Shown: positions 1-10,381, counted from the stretch's first letter. The stretch is 64,000 nt of DNA from Nocardioides sp. ChNu-153 (GCF_030466625.1 NZ_JADEVT010000007.1:104188-168187), one strand, 5' to 3'. The notes: generated from the sequence alone by a model not told the origin. Made by a program: numbers and translations.

Positions 1-2143
1 GGAGGTGACGCTCCCCGCGGTGCCGGGTCCACGAGCCGTCGGACTCGAGGTGCCAGGCGTCGGTGGCGTCGTCGAACGCGAGGTCGAGCAGCGCGGCGAC
101 CTTCGCCCCCTGCGCCTCGGGCAGCCGCACCATGACCTCGACGCGGCGGTCGAGGTTGCGGTGCATCATGTCGGCCGAGCCGATCCAGGCGGTAGGGGAG
201 CCGCCGCCGGCGAACCACGCGACGCGGCTGTGCTCCAGGAAGCGACCGAGCACGGAACGGACGTGGATGGACTCCGACAGCCCGGGCACGCCGGGGCGCA
301 GCGCGGAGATCCCGCGCACCAGGAGCTCGATGCTCACGCCGGCCTGCGAGGCGAGGTAGAGCGCGTCGATGATCGCCTCGTCGACGACCGAGTTGGCCTT
401 GATGCGGATGTGCGCCGGACGCCCCGCCTCGTGGTGGGCGATCTCGGCGTGGATGGCGTCGACGAGCCCGGTGCGGACCCCGTCCGGGGCGACGAGCAGC
501 TCGTCGTACGACGCGTTGCGGGAGAAGCCGGACAGGTTGTTGAACAGGTGGGCGACGTCCTCGCCGATGCGGGGGTCGGCGGTGAGCAGGCCGAGGTCCT
601 CGTAGAGGCGGGCGGTCTTCGGGTTGTAGTTGCCCGTGCCGATGTGGGTGTAGCGGCGGATGCCGTCGGGCTCGTCGCGCACCACCAGCGAGAGCTTGCA
701 GTGCGTCTTGAGGCCGACCAGGCCGTAGACGACGTGGCAGCCCGCGTGCTCCAGCTTGCGGGCCCAGCGGATGTTGTTGGTCTCGTCGAAGCGCGCCTTG
801 ATCTCGACGATCACCAGCACCTGCTTGCCGGCCTCGGCGGCGTCGACGAGGGCGTCGATGATCGGCGAGTCGCCCGAGGTGCGGTAGAGCGTCTGCTTGA
901 TCGCCAGCACGTGCGGGTCGGCGGCCGCCTGCTCGAGGAAGCGCTGCACCGAGGTGGCGAACGAGTCGTAGGGGTGGTGCAGCAGCACGTCGTGGCGGCG
1001 CACCGCCTTGAACACGTCGACGGGCGAGCTCGACTCGACCTCCGCGAGCAGCGGGTGGGTCGAGGGCACGAACGCGCGGTACTTCAGGTCCTCGCGGTCG
1101 AGGTCGGCGATGTCGTTGAGACCGCGCAGGTCGAGCGGGCCCGAGAGCCGGAAGACCTCCTCGTCGCGCACGCCGAGCTCGGAGGTCAGCAGCTCCAGCA
1201 CCTTCGGGTCGATGGACTCCTCGACCTCCAGGCGTACGGCGGGCCCGAACCGACGCCGCAGCAGCTCCTTCTCGAGCGCCTGGAGGAGGTTCTCGGCGTC
1301 GTCCTCCTCGACCTCCAGGTCCTCGTTGCGGGTGACGCGGAAGGTGTGGACGCCCAGCACCTCCATGCCGGGGAACAGCCGCTTGAGGTGCTCGCGGATG
1401 ACGTCCTCGAGCGGCACGAAGCGCTGGTTGCCCACCGCGACGAAGCGGTCGAAGATCGGCGGCACCTTGACGCGGGCGAACTGCTCCTTGCCCGTCTTCG
1501 GGTTGCGCACCAGCACGGCCAGGTTGAGCGAGAGACCCGAGATGTAGGGGAACGGGTGGGCCGGGTCGACGGCGAGCGGGGTCAGCACCGGGAAGACGCG
1601 GTCGCGGAAGAGGCGCTTGCAGTGCTTCTGCTCGTCGCGGTCGAGGTCCTCCCAACGCACGAGCTGGATGCCCTCCAGCTCGAGCGCGGGCACGATCTCG
1701 TCGCGGAACACGCGCGCGTGGCGGTCCATCAGCTCACGGGTCGTCGACCAGATCTCGCGCAGCACCTCGCGCGGCAGCAGGCCGGAGGCCGCGCGGACGG
1801 CGACGCCCGCCGCGATCCGGCGCTTGAGGCCGGCCACGCGCACCATGAAGAACTCGTCGAGGTTGCTCGCGAAGATGGCGAGGAAGCGGGTGCGCTCCAG
1901 CAGGGGGAGCGTGGGGTCCTCGGCCAGCTCGAGCACGCGCTGGTTGAACTTCAGCCACGACACCTCGCGGTCCAGGAACCGGTCGCCGTGCTTCTCCACC
2001 GCGGCCAGCGCCTCCGGGTCGGGCACGTACGGCGGGTCGACGTCGAAGATGTCGCCGCCGGCCGCCTGGAGGGCGGACTCCGGGGGCCCGTCGTCCAGCG
2101 AGCCCGAGACGTGAGCGGCGAGGATGGACGGGTCGGTGCTCAT
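1..2143 (-). CDS. ppk: Polyphosphate kinase 1 (3' end outside window)
   Basis: Makes inorganic polyphosphate from ATP through a phosphohistidine intermediate, at the membrane or in the cytoplasm. The minus-strand frame is open from the ATG at 2143 to the window edge (714 codons), so the last residues and stop are missing; family members are usually about 690-740 aa. The PPK1 N domain is visible near residues 55-150 ([17 protein letters not shown]). The catalytic core includes HHPYDSF (390-395) and [15 protein letters not shown] (416-430). The likely phosphorylated histidine is His481 in LKTHCKL. A GGGAGG Shine-Dalgarno sits about 9 nt before ATG 2143; an in-frame ATG at 2152 abuts it and is less likely. 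Divergent from the esterase gene. Confidence 0.97.
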   Translation of the reverse strand, partial: MSTDPSILAAHVSGSLDDGPPESALQAAGGDIFDVDPPYVPDPEALAAVEKHGDRFLDREVSWLKFNQRVLELAEDPTLPLLERTRFLAIFASNLDEFFMVRVAGLKRRIAAGVAVRAASGLLPREVLREIWSTTRELMDRHARVFRDEIVPALELEGIQLVRWEDLDRDEQKHCKRLFRDRVFPVLTPLAVDPAHPFPYISGLSLNLAVLVRNPKTGKEQFARVKVPPIFDRFVAVGNQRFVPLEDVIREHLKRLFPGMEVLGVHTFRVTRNEDLEVEEDDAENLLQALEKELLRRRFGPAVRLEVEESIDPKVLELLTSELGVRDEEVFRLSGPLDLRGLNDIADLDREDLKYRAFVPSTHPLLAEVESSSPVDVFKAVRRHDVLLHHPYDSFATSVQRFLEQAAADPHVLAIKQTLYRTSGDSPIIDALVDAAEAGKQVLVIVEIKARFDETNNIRWARKLEHAGCHVVYGLVGLKTHCKLSLVVRDEPDGIRRYTHIGTGNYNPKTARLYEDLGLLTADPRIGEDVAHLFNNLSGFSRNASYDELLVAPDGVRTGLVDAIHAEIAHHEAGRPAHIRIKANSVVDEAIIDALYLASQAGVSIELLVRGISALRPGVPGLSESIHVRSVLGRFLEHSRVAWFAGGGSPTAWIGSADMMHRNLDRRVEVMVRLPEAQGAKVAALLDLAFDDATDAWHLESDGSWTRHRGERHL

Positions 2144-2226
2144 GCGCGCCATCCTCCCACCCGACGGTGAACGAGCGGTGACCGTGCGCATCCCGCGGAT
2201 CCGCTGGCGCGGGGCGAACCGATCGG

Positions 2227-2232
2227 TAACCT
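2227..2232 (+). promoter_or_regulatory. Leaderless -10 box for the esterase gene
   Basis: TAACCT lies 7 nt before the GTG at 2240, which would place the transcript start at or next to the start codon. No Shine-Dalgarno is visible. Confidence 0.5.
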
Positions 2233-2239
2233 GACGCTC

Positions 2240-3370
<1,131 letters not shown>

Positions 3371-3372
3371 GC

Positions 3373-4059
3373 GTGGGCCGGGTGAGCGGCGGCCGGGGGA
3401 GCGGGCTGCCCTGGCGCCGCATCGGCGCCGGGCTGGTCGTGGCGGGCGTCGCGACGGGCGTCGTGGCCCACGAGACGACCCGTGTCGAGGCCAGCGCCAA
3501 CGGGGTGGCCACCGTCTTCATCGGCGACTCCATCACCGAGGCCGACACTGCGGGGGCCACGGACCTGCCGGGGCCGCGGTCGTGGACCCGGTACGTCGTG
3601 ACCGACGACCGCACGCCGTGGCGCTACGTGGCCAACGCCGCCGTCGCCGGGGAGACGCTCGGCGAGATGGCGGACCGCTTCGAGCGCGACGTGCTGGCCC
3701 GCGGCCCGGAGGCCGTCGTGATCATGGGCGGCACCAACGACGTGCGCCTCGGGCTGGCGGTCGAGGACTCGCTCGACGCGCTGCGCTCCATGGTCGACGC
3801 GGCGCGCGGGGCCGGCGCGGAGGTGTGGATCGTCTCGCCCCCGCCGCTCGACCTGCCCCGCTGGGGCGACGTCGGTCCGTTGATCGAGGCCGAGCGCGCT
3901 CTGGCCGAGCAGCTCGACGTGCCGTTCGTCGAGGTGGTGCCCGAGGTCGGGGACGGCGACGACCGGTGGGCGTCGCCCGGCCTCACGACCGACGGGGCCC
4001 ACCCGACCGAGCGGGGCGCCGAGGCCATCGCGGCGGCCGTGCTGGCCCAGGTCGGCTGA
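3373..4059 (+). CDS. SGNH/GDSL-family hydrolase, N-terminally anchored
   Basis: Predicted esterase or lipase of the SGNH superfamily, 228 aa. After a short basic start comes one hydrophobic stretch ([20 protein letters not shown]), read as a signal anchor or uncleaved signal, so it probably acts outside the membrane. Conserved blocks are present: FIGDSITE (block I Ser), an Asn in [18 protein letters not shown] (block III Asn) and [10 protein letters not shown] (block V Asp and His). GTG 3373 is the first in-frame start after the esterase stop; GTG 3382 is an alternative. The close spacing indicates co-transcription with the upstream esterase. Convergent with mshD. Confidence 0.85.
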   Translation: MGRVSGGRGSGLPWRRIGAGLVVAGVATGVVAHETTRVEASANGVATVFIGDSITEADTAGATDLPGPRSWTRYVVTDDRTPWRYVANAAVAGETLGEMADRFERDVLARGPEAVVIMGGTNDVRLGLAVEDSLDALRSMVDAARGAGAEVWIVSPPPLDLPRWGDVGPLIEAERALAEQLDVPFVEVVPEVGDGDDRWASPGLTTDGAHPTERGAEAIAAAVLAQVG

Positions 4060-4095
4060 GCGACCCGCCGGCGGGCCGGGCCCGGCGGCTCAGCC
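4054..4095. terminator. Bidirectional hairpin between SGNH hydrolase and mshD
   Basis: GGCTGAG (4054-4060) pairs with CTCAGCC (4089-4095). Each arm contains one gene's stop codon (TGA and TCA). GC-rich internal palindromes fill the loop. Confidence 0.55.
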
Positions 4096-5067
4096 CCGCG
4101 CGTACTGCACGTGGCTCGCGGCGACCGTGAAGCCCAGGCCCGCGTAGACCGCGCGCGCCGGGTGGTTGTCGCCCTCGACGTACAGCTCGACGACGCGGGG
4201 GTGCTGCGCCTCGAGGTGGTGCAGACCGGCCAGCGTCAGCAGCTTGCCCAGGCCGCGGCCCTGCGCCTGCGGCGCGACGCCGACGACGTAGACCTCGCCG
4301 ACCGGGCCCGTGTCGTCCCCGCTGCCGTCGCCGCTGTCGTCGCCCGGGGTGGTCTTGGTCCAGTGGAACCCCAGCATCGCGCCGGTGGCGGTGTCCTCGG
4401 CGACGAGCAGGCCTGCCGGGTCGAACCAGTCCTGGGCCATCCGCTCGGCGAGGTCGCGCTCGTCCATCGCGCCCTGCTCCGGGTGGCGGGCGAAGGCCGC
4501 TGCGTTGACCGCCAGGAGGTCGGCCGCGTCGTCGGGGCGGTACGAGCGGATCGTGACGTCGGCGCGCGACGGCAGGGCGGGCAGGCCACCGGGCTCGCGC
4601 TCCATCACCAGCAGCTCGCGCACGCGGTCGAAGCCGAGGCGTTCCGCGAGGTGGGCCGCCCGCGGGCTGTCCACGTGGGACCAGGCGACCACGCGGGCGT
4701 CGTCGGCGAGCCCGTCGAGGGACGTCCGCGCCAGGGCGGCACCCACGCCGTACCCCTGGTCGTCGGGGGTCACGGCGAGGGTCAGGTCGTGCTCGGCGCC
4801 GGTGCGCCGCAGGAGCGCGAACCCGACGGGGCGGGGGCCGCCGGCGGGCCGGGGCTCCTCGGCCAGCCACAGCCGGGCGTCCTGGAGCCCGCGGTGCTCG
4901 AGGTGGCGGCGACCGGCCTCGTCGAGCGCCGGGGCTCCGAGGGTGCGGGCGACGCCGCCGTCCACGGCGTCGAGCGCCGCCCGGGTGGACTCGTCGAGCG
5001 TGACCGGCTCGCGGAGCACGACCGGCCCGGTGCGTCCCTGCAGGTGGTCCGTCCCCTCGTGCGCCAT
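4090..5067 (-). CDS. mshD: Mycothiol synthase (acetyl-CoA:Cys-GlcN-Ins acetyltransferase)
   Basis: Last step of mycothiol synthesis: acetylates the cysteinyl amine of Cys-GlcN-Ins. The 325-aa protein carries two GNAT domains, a degenerate N-terminal one (about 20-160) and an active C-terminal one (about 175-325). Family signatures are GFHWTK, the acetyl-CoA loop in EVYVVGVAPQAQGRGLGKLL, and LYVEGDNHPARAVYAGLGF. An acidic Ser/Gly/Asp-rich insertion follows TKTTPGDD. The ATG at 5067 is chosen because a TAGGGT box lies 7 nt upstream, implying a leaderless mRNA; an upstream in-frame start at 5097 would lie before that promoter. The glnR terminator ends just behind its promoter. The glnR/mshD neighbourhood is conserved in mycobacteria. 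Confidence 0.95.
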   Translation of the reverse strand: MAHEGTDHLQGRTGPVVLREPVTLDESTRAALDAVDGGVARTLGAPALDEAGRRHLEHRGLQDARLWLAEEPRPAGGPRPVGFALLRRTGAEHDLTLAVTPDDQGYGVGAALARTSLDGLADDARVVAWSHVDSPRAAHLAERLGFDRVRELLVMEREPGGLPALPSRADVTIRSYRPDDAADLLAVNAAAFARHPEQGAMDERDLAERMAQDWFDPAGLLVAEDTATGAMLGFHWTKTTPGDDSGDGSGDDTGPVGEVYVVGVAPQAQGRGLGKLLTLAGLHHLEAQHPRVVELYVEGDNHPARAVYAGLGFTVAASHVQYARG

Positions 5068-5074
5068 GGCCCCG

Positions 5075-5080
5075 ACCCTA
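5075..5080 (-). promoter_or_regulatory. Leaderless -10 box for mshD
   Basis: On the minus strand TAGGGT is followed by 7 nt and then the ATG at 5067. Confidence 0.55.
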
Positions 5081-5091
5081 CGGCCGCGACG

Positions 5092-5125
5092 CAGCACGGC
5101 CCCGGGCGGACCCGGGGCCGTGCTG
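5092..5125 (-). terminator. glnR terminator hairpin
   Basis: Perfect 15-bp stem (CAGCACGGCCCCGGG with its complement) and a 4-nt loop, 36 nt beyond the glnR stop and just before the mshD promoter. No U tract, as is common in GC-rich actinobacteria. Confidence 0.8.
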
Positions 5126-5160
5126 AGGTGTCGCTGGGTGCTGCTGCTCCGCGGGAACGC

Positions 5161-5889
5161 TCAGGCGTCGACGCCGGCGTCGGCCGCGACCGTCGTCTCG
5201 GACCGGTCCTTCGACGGCAGCACGAAGCGGTAGCCGACGTTGCGCACGGTGCCGATGAGCGTCTCGTGCTCGGGGCCGAGCTTGGCGCGCAGGCGACGCA
5301 CGTGCACGTCGACGGTGCGGGTGCCGCCGAAGTAGTCGTAGCCCCACACCTCCTGCAGCAGCTGCTGGCGGCTGAACACGCGGCCCGGGTGCTGGGCCAG
5401 GAACTTCAGGAGCTCGAACTCCTTGAAGGTCAGGTCGAGCGGGCGGCCCCCGAGCTTCGCCGTGTACGTCGCGTCGTCGACCACGACCTCGCCGCTGCGG
5501 ATGACGTGCGACTCGGGGTCGTCCGCCTGCCGCTGGGCGTTGAGGCGACCGATCGCGAGGCGGATGCGGGCCTCGAGCTCGGCGGGACCGCAGGTGTGGA
5601 GGACGACGTCGTCCATGCCCCAGTCGGCGGCCACGACGGCCAGGCCGCCCTCGGTGACGACGAGCAGGACGGGGACGTCGGCCCCGGTGGTGCGGATGAG
5701 GCGGCAGAGGTCACGCGCGTGGGCGAGCTCCTGGCGGCCGTCGACGAGGACCAGGTCCGCGTCGGGGGCCTCGAGGAGCGCGCTTCCCTCGGCTGGGAGG
5801 ATCTTGACGCTGTGGCCGAGCAGGGCCAGGCCGGGCAGCACCTCGACCGAGGGCTGCAGGGCACTGGTGAGGAGCAGAAGAGCGCTCAT
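5161..5889 (-). CDS. glnR: OmpR-type orphan nitrogen regulator GlnR
   Basis: Predicted master regulator of nitrogen assimilation (glutamine synthetase, ammonium and nitrite genes). 242 aa: an atypical receiver domain (1-about 120) and a C-terminal winged helix (about 145-230, [51 protein letters not shown]). The start [19 protein letters not shown] and the winged helix closely match Streptomyces GlnR as remembered. Asp50 (VLVDGR) is kept although the acidic pocket of a normal receiver is missing, which fits the phosphorylation-independent GlnR dimer. No histidine kinase gene is adjacent. ATG 5889 is chosen for its GGGAGGAG Shine-Dalgarno. Divergent from the MoaD-like gene. Confidence 0.92.
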   Translation of the reverse strand: MSALLLLTSALQPSVEVLPGLALLGHSVKILPAEGSALLEAPDADLVLVDGRQELAHARDLCRLIRTTGADVPVLLVVTEGGLAVVAADWGMDDVVLHTCGPAELEARIRLAIGRLNAQRQADDPESHVIRSGEVVVDDATYTAKLGGRPLDLTFKEFELLKFLAQHPGRVFSRQQLLQEVWGYDYFGGTRTVDVHVRRLRAKLGPEHETLIGTVRNVGYRFVLPSKDRSETTVAADAGVDA

Positions 5890-5971
5890 GGTGGTCTCCT
5901 CCCGAAGGGGTGGGGACCGAAACACGTCGTTGAGTCTCGGCCTGCACAAGTGAACGGGAGAATACAGAAAC

Positions 5972-6274
5972 ATGGTCGACACGCCACCGGCATCACCGCG
6001 AAGTGAGACGCAGGTCATCGAGGCCCGTTACTGGGCGGCAGCGAAACAGGCCGCCGGGGTGGAGGCCGACCAGGTGCCCGTCGAGGGCGCCGTCACCCTC
6101 GCCGACCTGCAGCAACGCGTGCTCGGGCTGCACCCCGGCGCGCGCCTCGGCGACGTGCTCGCCGTCTGCTCCGTGCTCGTCGACGACCGCCCCGTCAGCT
6201 CGGAGGACCCGGGCGACGTCGTGGTGAGCCCGGGCTCGGTCGTGCAGTTCCTCCCGCCCTTCGCCGGGGGCTGA
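5972..6274 (+). CDS. MoaD/ThiS-family sulfur carrier-like protein
   Basis: Small beta-grasp protein of 100 aa ending in Gly-Gly (PPFAGG), the hallmark of MoaD and ThiS, whose C-terminus is adenylated and thiocarboxylated to carry sulfur for molybdopterin or thiazole. The core [15 protein letters not shown] and [12 protein letters not shown] resembles MoaD more than ThiS. No moaE, thiG or E1-like enzyme is nearby, so the pathway is not settled by context. Divergent from glnR with about 80 bp between them; such a gene next to glnR is, from memory, frequent in actinobacteria. No clear Shine-Dalgarno precedes the ATG. Convergent with radA. Confidence 0.82.
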   Translation: MVDTPPASPRSETQVIEARYWAAAKQAAGVEADQVPVEGAVTLADLQQRVLGLHPGARLGDVLAVCSVLVDDRPVSSEDPGDVVVSPGSVVQFLPPFAGG

Positions 6275-6306
6275 GCCCCGGGCCGGCGGCGTGGTGGGGC
6301 TCAGCC
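6269..6306. terminator. Bidirectional hairpin between MoaD-like gene and radA
   Basis: GGCTGAGCCCC (6269-6279) pairs perfectly with GGGGCTCAGCC (6296-6306) across a 16-nt loop. The stop codons of both convergent genes lie inside the two arms. Confidence 0.75.
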
Positions 6307-7701
6307 GTTCACGAGGCCGAGCAACCGCAGGGCGGAGCGCACGTCGTCGACGTCGACCACCTTCATGCCGTCGACCGTCCACGACTCCGGCGAGCGTCCG
6401 CCGGACTTGCGGTGCGGCACCACGGCGAGGCGGAAGCCGAGCCGGGCGGCCTCGGAGAGGCGCTGGTCGAGGTCGCGCACGCGCCGCAGCTCGCCCGCGA
6501 GGCCGATCTCGCCCATGGCGACGACCCCGAGCGGGGCGGCCTTCCCCTGGCTGGCCGAGGCCAGCGCGACGGCGAGCGCCAGGTCGCTCGCCGGCTCGTG
6601 CAGCCGCGCCCCGCCGACGGTGGAGGCGAAGACGTCCATCTGGTGCAGCCGGATGCCGCAGTGCTGCGCCAGGACGGCCAGCACCATGGCCACCCGGGAG
6701 CCGTCGAGGCCCGCCGTCGTGCGGCGGGGACGCTCCGCCGGGGTCGGCGTGACCAGCGCCTGCACCTCGGCGAGCAGGGGGCGTCGCCCCTCCAGCGTCA
6801 CGGCCACGCAGGTGCCCGGCACCTGGCGCTCGTGGTGCTCGACGAAGAGACCCGTCGGGTCCGACACCGCTGTGATGCCGTCGCTGCCCAGCTCGAAGCA
6901 GCCCACCTCGTCGACCGGGCCGAACCGGTTCTTCATCGCCCGCACCATGCGCAGCCGCGAGTCGCGGTCGCCCTCGAAGTGCAGCACGACGTCCACCAGG
7001 TGCTCGAGCACGCGGGGGCCCGCGATCGAGCCGTCCTTCGTCACGTGGCCCACGAGCACCGTCGTGATGCCGCGCGTCTTCGCCATGCGGATGAGCGCCG
7101 CCGCGACCTCCTTGACCTGGGTGACGCCGCCGGGGACGCCGTCGACGCCCGGGGCGCTGATCGTCTGCACGGAGTCGACCACCAGCAGGGCCGGCTGCAC
7201 GGCGTCCACGTGCCCGAGCACGGCGCCCAGGTCGGTCTCGGCGGCCAGGTAGAGCTCGTCGGTGATGCTGTGCGTGCGGTCGGCCCGCAGGCGCACCTGC
7301 GAGGCCGACTCCTCGCCGGAGACGTAGAGCGTGCGCGTGCGGCGGCGGGCCGTCTGGGCCGCCACCTCGAGCAGCAGGGTCGACTTGCCGACCCCGGGCT
7401 CGCCCGCCAGGAGGAGGGCGGCGCCGGGCACGAGGCCGCCGCCGAGCACGCGGTCGAGCTCCGGCACCCCGCTCGTGCGGAAGGTGGCCGTGTCCGTGCG
7501 GACCTGGCCGATGGGCACCGCGGGTGCGGTGACGGGGCCGGCGGCCGCAGCCGCGGACGCCGTCGACGACGCCACCTCGACGACGGTGCCCCAGGCCTGG
7601 CACTCACCGCAGCGCCCCACCCACTTCGCGGTCTCCCAGCCGCACTCGCTGCACCGGTGGACCGGGCGGGAGCGGGCGGGACGGGAGGCGGGTCGGCTCA
7701 T
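6301..7701 (-). CDS. radA: DNA repair protein RadA (Sms)
   Basis: Hexameric ATPase that promotes branch migration during recombinational repair. 466 aa. N-terminal C4 zinc finger CSECGWETAKWVGRCGEC (about 17-34), Walker A GEPGVGKST (100-108), a RecA-type ATPase core, the RadA-specific KNRFG motif (257-261), and a C-terminal Lon-protease-like domain (about 290-460) that lacks protease function in this family. The ATG at 7701 is preceded on the minus strand by TACGGT and 7 nt, indicating a leaderless transcript. Length is normal for the family. Confidence 0.97.
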   Translation of the reverse strand: MSRPASRPARSRPVHRCSECGWETAKWVGRCGECQAWGTVVEVASSTASAAAAAGPVTAPAVPIGQVRTDTATFRTSGVPELDRVLGGGLVPGAALLLAGEPGVGKSTLLLEVAAQTARRRTRTLYVSGEESASQVRLRADRTHSITDELYLAAETDLGAVLGHVDAVQPALLVVDSVQTISAPGVDGVPGGVTQVKEVAAALIRMAKTRGITTVLVGHVTKDGSIAGPRVLEHLVDVVLHFEGDRDSRLRMVRAMKNRFGPVDEVGCFELGSDGITAVSDPTGLFVEHHERQVPGTCVAVTLEGRRPLLAEVQALVTPTPAERPRRTTAGLDGSRVAMVLAVLAQHCGIRLHQMDVFASTVGGARLHEPASDLALAVALASASQGKAAPLGVVAMGEIGLAGELRRVRDLDQRLSEAARLGFRLAVVPHRKSGGRSPESWTVDGMKVVDVDDVRSALRLLGLVNG

Positions 7702-7708
7702 GGACGGC

Positions 7709-7714
7709 ACCGTA
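7709..7714 (-). promoter_or_regulatory. Leaderless -10 box for radA
   Basis: TACGGT on the minus strand, 7 nt before ATG 7701. Confidence 0.55.
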
Positions 7715-7758
7715 GAGGAGCCCGCCGACAGTGCGGGTCGACGTACCCGTGCGAGGTG

Positions 7759-7788
7759 TTGACGGCCCTCCCCGCGCCGCCCGATGAT
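7759..7788 (+). promoter_or_regulatory. Sigma-A-like promoter of the LacI-type gene
   Basis: TTGACG (7759-7764), an 18-bp spacer and GATGAT (7783-7788). Transcription would start near 7795. Confidence 0.45.
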
Positions 7789-7801
7789 GCTCGACGCACA
7801 G

Positions 7802-7816
7802 CTTGGATCGATCAAG
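7802..7816 (+). promoter_or_regulatory. Possible LacI-type operator
   Basis: CTTGGATCGATCAAG, a near-palindrome around ATCGAT with TTG/CAA arms (one extra G), lies just after the predicted transcript start and before the ribosome binding site of the LacI-family gene. This placement suggests autoregulation. Confidence 0.35.
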
Positions 7817-7824
7817 GGAGACGG

Positions 7825-8865
7825 ATGGGCCGCGACCCCCACCGGGCGGCGGACGGCCCGTCGGGTCCGCCGACCCTGGCCGACGTGGCCGCGCTCGCCG
7901 GGGTCTCGCGCCAGACGGTCTCCAACGCGCTCAACAACCCGGCCCTGCTGCGCGCCGACACCCTCGAGCGGGTGCGCGACGCCGTCGACACCCTGGGCTA
8001 CACGCCCAACCGGGCCGCGCGGAACCTGCGCACCAAGGCGTCGCGGCTCATCGGCCTGCGGCTCACGCCCTTCGCCGAGGAGACGGCCAACGCCACGGTC
8101 GACCGGTTCGTGCACTCGCTCGTGCAGGCGTCGCGGGAGGCCGGCTACCACGTGCTCCTCTTCGACGGCGACGACCCGAGCGACCCGGCGTCGGGGTACG
8201 ACGAGCTCGTGCGCTCCACCGCGGTCGACGCGTTCGTCGTCACCGACACGTTCAAGGGCAACCCGCAGGCCTCCTACCTCGAGGACAGCCGCGTGCCGTT
8301 CGTTGCCTTCGGGCGCCCGTGGACCCCGGCGGCGCTGCACCCGTGGGTCGACGTCGACGGTGCGGCCGGCACCGCGGAGGCCACGGCGCACCTGCTCGCC
8401 CGCGGCCACCGCCGCGTCGCCTGGATCGGCTGGCGCAAGGAGTCCCCGATCGGCGAGGACCGGCGGGCCGGCTGGTCCCGCACCCTGCGCGGGCACGGGT
8501 TGTCGACGAGCGGCCTGGCCTCCCGGGTGGAGGACACGGTGCGCAGCGGCCACGAGGCAGCCGGCGTGCTGCTCGACGAGGCGGCGCCCACCGCGTTCGT
8601 CTGCGCCTCCGACACGCTGGCGACGGGGGTGCTGCGCCAGCTGCACGAGCGCGGCCTCGTCGCCGGGCGCGACGTCGCCGTGGTCGGCTTCGACGACTCC
8701 CCGGTGGCCCAGCTGCTGCCCGGCGGGCTGACGTCCGTGCGCCAGCCGCTGGAGGAGGTCGCGGTGCAGGTCGTCGACCGGCTCGGCAAGCTGCTCGGCC
8801 ACCGCGAGACGTTCGGCAGCGGCACGCTGCTCGCGCCGCACCTCGTGGTGCGCGGCTCCAGCTGA
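7825..8865 (+). CDS. LacI-family transcriptional regulator
   Basis: 346-aa regulator with an N-terminal LacI helix-turn-helix (TLADVAALAGVSRQTVSNALNNP, about 17-39), the hinge-helix region (TPNRAARNLRTKAS) and a periplasmic-binding-protein-like effector domain (about 75-346) ending in the typical FDDSPVAQLLPGGLTSVRQPLEEV. An AAGGGAG Shine-Dalgarno sits 5 nt before the ATG. No sugar transporter or catabolic gene is adjacent, so the effector and targets cannot be named; it may act only on itself or at a distance. Convergent with the methyltransferase gene. Confidence 0.93.
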   Translation: MGRDPHRAADGPSGPPTLADVAALAGVSRQTVSNALNNPALLRADTLERVRDAVDTLGYTPNRAARNLRTKASRLIGLRLTPFAEETANATVDRFVHSLVQASREAGYHVLLFDGDDPSDPASGYDELVRSTAVDAFVVTDTFKGNPQASYLEDSRVPFVAFGRPWTPAALHPWVDVDGAAGTAEATAHLLARGHRRVAWIGWRKESPIGEDRRAGWSRTLRGHGLSTSGLASRVEDTVRSGHEAAGVLLDEAAPTAFVCASDTLATGVLRQLHERGLVAGRDVAVVGFDDSPVAQLLPGGLTSVRQPLEEVAVQVVDRLGKLLGHRETFGSGTLLAPHLVVRGSS

Positions 8866-8890
8866 GCGGCCCGGACCGGGCGGCTCTCAG
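8862..8890. terminator. Bidirectional hairpin after the LacI-type gene
   Basis: CTGAG (8862-8866) and CTCAG (8886-8890) close an internal GCCCGG/CCGGGC repeat. Both convergent stop codons are in the arms. Confidence 0.5.
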
Positions 8891-9618
8891 AAGCGGCGCC
8901 ACCACAGGTTGACGGCGTAGTCGACGCTCGTGCCCGCGTGCTCGGCGAGCACCGCGTCGGCGGTCGCGGGGTCGAGCTCGATCCGCACGACGGCCTCGAG
9001 GTCCTCCCGGCGGTCGAACTCCCACGTCATGTCGAGCGGCTCCCGGCGGAAGCCCTGCGCCGCCCAGAAGCGCTCCTGCACGTGCGGCGGGTCCACCTGG
9101 GGGTAGCCGCGCCGGAACCACGCCCCGAAGGTCGAGCGGGACGCGTCGTTGTCGATGACGAAGGCCGTGCCGCCCCGGCGCACCACCCGGGCCAGCTCGC
9201 GCAGGCCCGGCTCGCAGCCCGGGCCGAAGAAGTACGCCCAGCGGGCCTGCACCACGTCGACCGACGCGTCGGGCAGCGGCACGGCCTGGGCGGTGCCCAC
9301 GTGCACCTCGACGGTGGGGTGGGAGCGGGTACGGCGCCGCGCCAGCGCCGCGAGGGCCGGGTGCGGCTCCACGCCGACCACCCGGGCGGCCCCGGCGCCC
9401 GAGGCGTCGCCGTCGGCCCAGCGGGGGAGGTGGAAACCGGTGCCGCAGCCGAGGTCGAGGAAGGTGCGGCCCGACCAGTCGGCGATGCCGCGCGAGGCCC
9501 GCTCGATCACGCCCGCACGGTCGACGGCGCGGTTCTCCAGCTCGTAGGTCGCCGTGTGCTCCCAGATGTTGGGGCTCGGGACGGTGCCGCGCGGGGCACC
9601 CGGGGGCAGCTTCGCCAC
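8887..9618 (-). CDS. Class I SAM-dependent methyltransferase
   Basis: 243-aa protein with a Rossmann-type methyltransferase core: motif I FLDLGCGTGFHL (about 53-64), an acidic end of strand 2 (VVGVEPHPALAALARR) and motif IV-like DASVDVVQARWAYFFGPG. A C-terminal substrate-binding part is Trp/Arg-rich. The substrate is unknown; the domain resembles small-molecule methyltransferases of the methyltransferase-11 type. The start is GTG at 9618. It precedes no obvious pathway partner, and the VOC gene lies 28 bp upstream on the same strand, so they may be co-transcribed. Confidence 0.85.
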   Translation of the reverse strand: MAKLPPGAPRGTVPSPNIWEHTATYELENRAVDRAGVIERASRGIADWSGRTFLDLGCGTGFHLPRWADGDASGAGAARVVGVEPHPALAALARRRTRSHPTVEVHVGTAQAVPLPDASVDVVQARWAYFFGPGCEPGLRELARVVRRGGTAFVIDNDASRSTFGAWFRRGYPQVDPPHVQERFWAAQGFRREPLDMTWEFDRREDLEAVVRIELDPATADAVLAEHAGTSVDYAVNLWWRRF

Positions 9619-9646
9619 GGTCGGGCCTCGGGAGCCGGAGCGGGGA

Positions 9647-10285
9647 TCAGATGCGGACGATGCCGTCCGGGGTGCGGACCTGCACCGCCAGGACGCCGGG
9701 GGTGCCGTGCGGCGCCACCCACTCGACGGTGATGTCCTCCAGCGGCTCCTCGACGGGCTCGCCCAGCCACTCGCTCACGCGGTGCGGGTCGCCCGCGATC
9801 TCGAGGCACTCGAGCGAGTACGACGGGTCCGCGCCGGCCCCGGGGTGCAGCTCGCGCGGCGACTCCCAGTGCACGAAGAAGGGCAGCTGCGGGTCGGCGA
9901 TGAGCCCGTTGACGCCCAGCTGCTGCCACACCAGCTCGGTGCCGTCGGGGCGGTGCCGGCTGCCCTTGACCGCGGACCGGCCGAGGCGGCGTTCGACGCG
10001 CGAGAGGTCGCCGACGGCGACCACCCAGCCGAGCCAGCCGCCGCCGAGGGCGGAGCGGGCGCGCACGGCCTGGCCGAACGGCGCCTTGTCCGAGGCGGGG
10101 TGGTCGAGGACCTCGACGATCTCGATGTAGGTGTCGCCGGCGAGACCGAGGGTCATGTTGCGGGTGCCGAAGCGGGGGTGCACCCCGCCGTCGACGAACT
10201 CGCGTCCGATCAGCCCGCCGATGCGCTCGGCGGTGGCCGCCAGTCCGTCGGGTCCGGCGGCGTACGAGAGGTGGTCCAGGCGCAT
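9647..10285 (-). CDS. VOC-superfamily (glyoxalase-like) protein
   Basis: 212-aa protein of the vicinal-oxygen-chelate fold. It opens with [15 protein letters not shown], where the histidine starts the first beta-alpha-beta-beta-beta unit, and has [13 protein letters not shown], which places a metal-type glutamate. The layout matches the glyoxalase-like domain proteins of actinobacteria; the reaction is unknown. CAGAAT stands 6 nt before the ATG and could be a weak leaderless -10. It is transcribed toward the methyltransferase gene. Confidence 0.78.
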   Translation of the reverse strand: MRLDHLSYAAGPDGLAATAERIGGLIGREFVDGGVHPRFGTRNMTLGLAGDTYIEIVEVLDHPASDKAPFGQAVRARSALGGGWLGWVVAVGDLSRVERRLGRSAVKGSRHRPDGTELVWQQLGVNGLIADPQLPFFVHWESPRELHPGAGADPSYSLECLEIAGDPHRVSEWLGEPVEEPLEDITVEWVAPHGTPGVLAVQVRTPDGIVRI

Positions 10286-10336
10286 GGCCCGATTCTGTGG
10301 GTACCGCTCGGCCCCGCCGCACGCGGGGGGCGGGTC

Positions 10337-10350
10337 TCTCGACGTCGAGA
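10337..10350 (-). terminator. Short palindrome downstream of the cysteine-rich gene
   Basis: A 14-bp perfect palindrome (TCTCGACGTCGAGA) about 31 nt after the stop of the minus-strand gene at 10382. It may act as a terminator or protein site. Confidence 0.3.
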
Positions 10351-10381
10351 CGCCTACACGTCGTAGTAGACGAGGGCGCGG

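Noticed and set aside
5..2170. A 721-residue open frame on the plus strand
   Set aside because: It is the antisense shadow of polyphosphate kinase, whose minus-strand translation has all family motifs. Similar long shadows lie opposite most genes because of the high GC.
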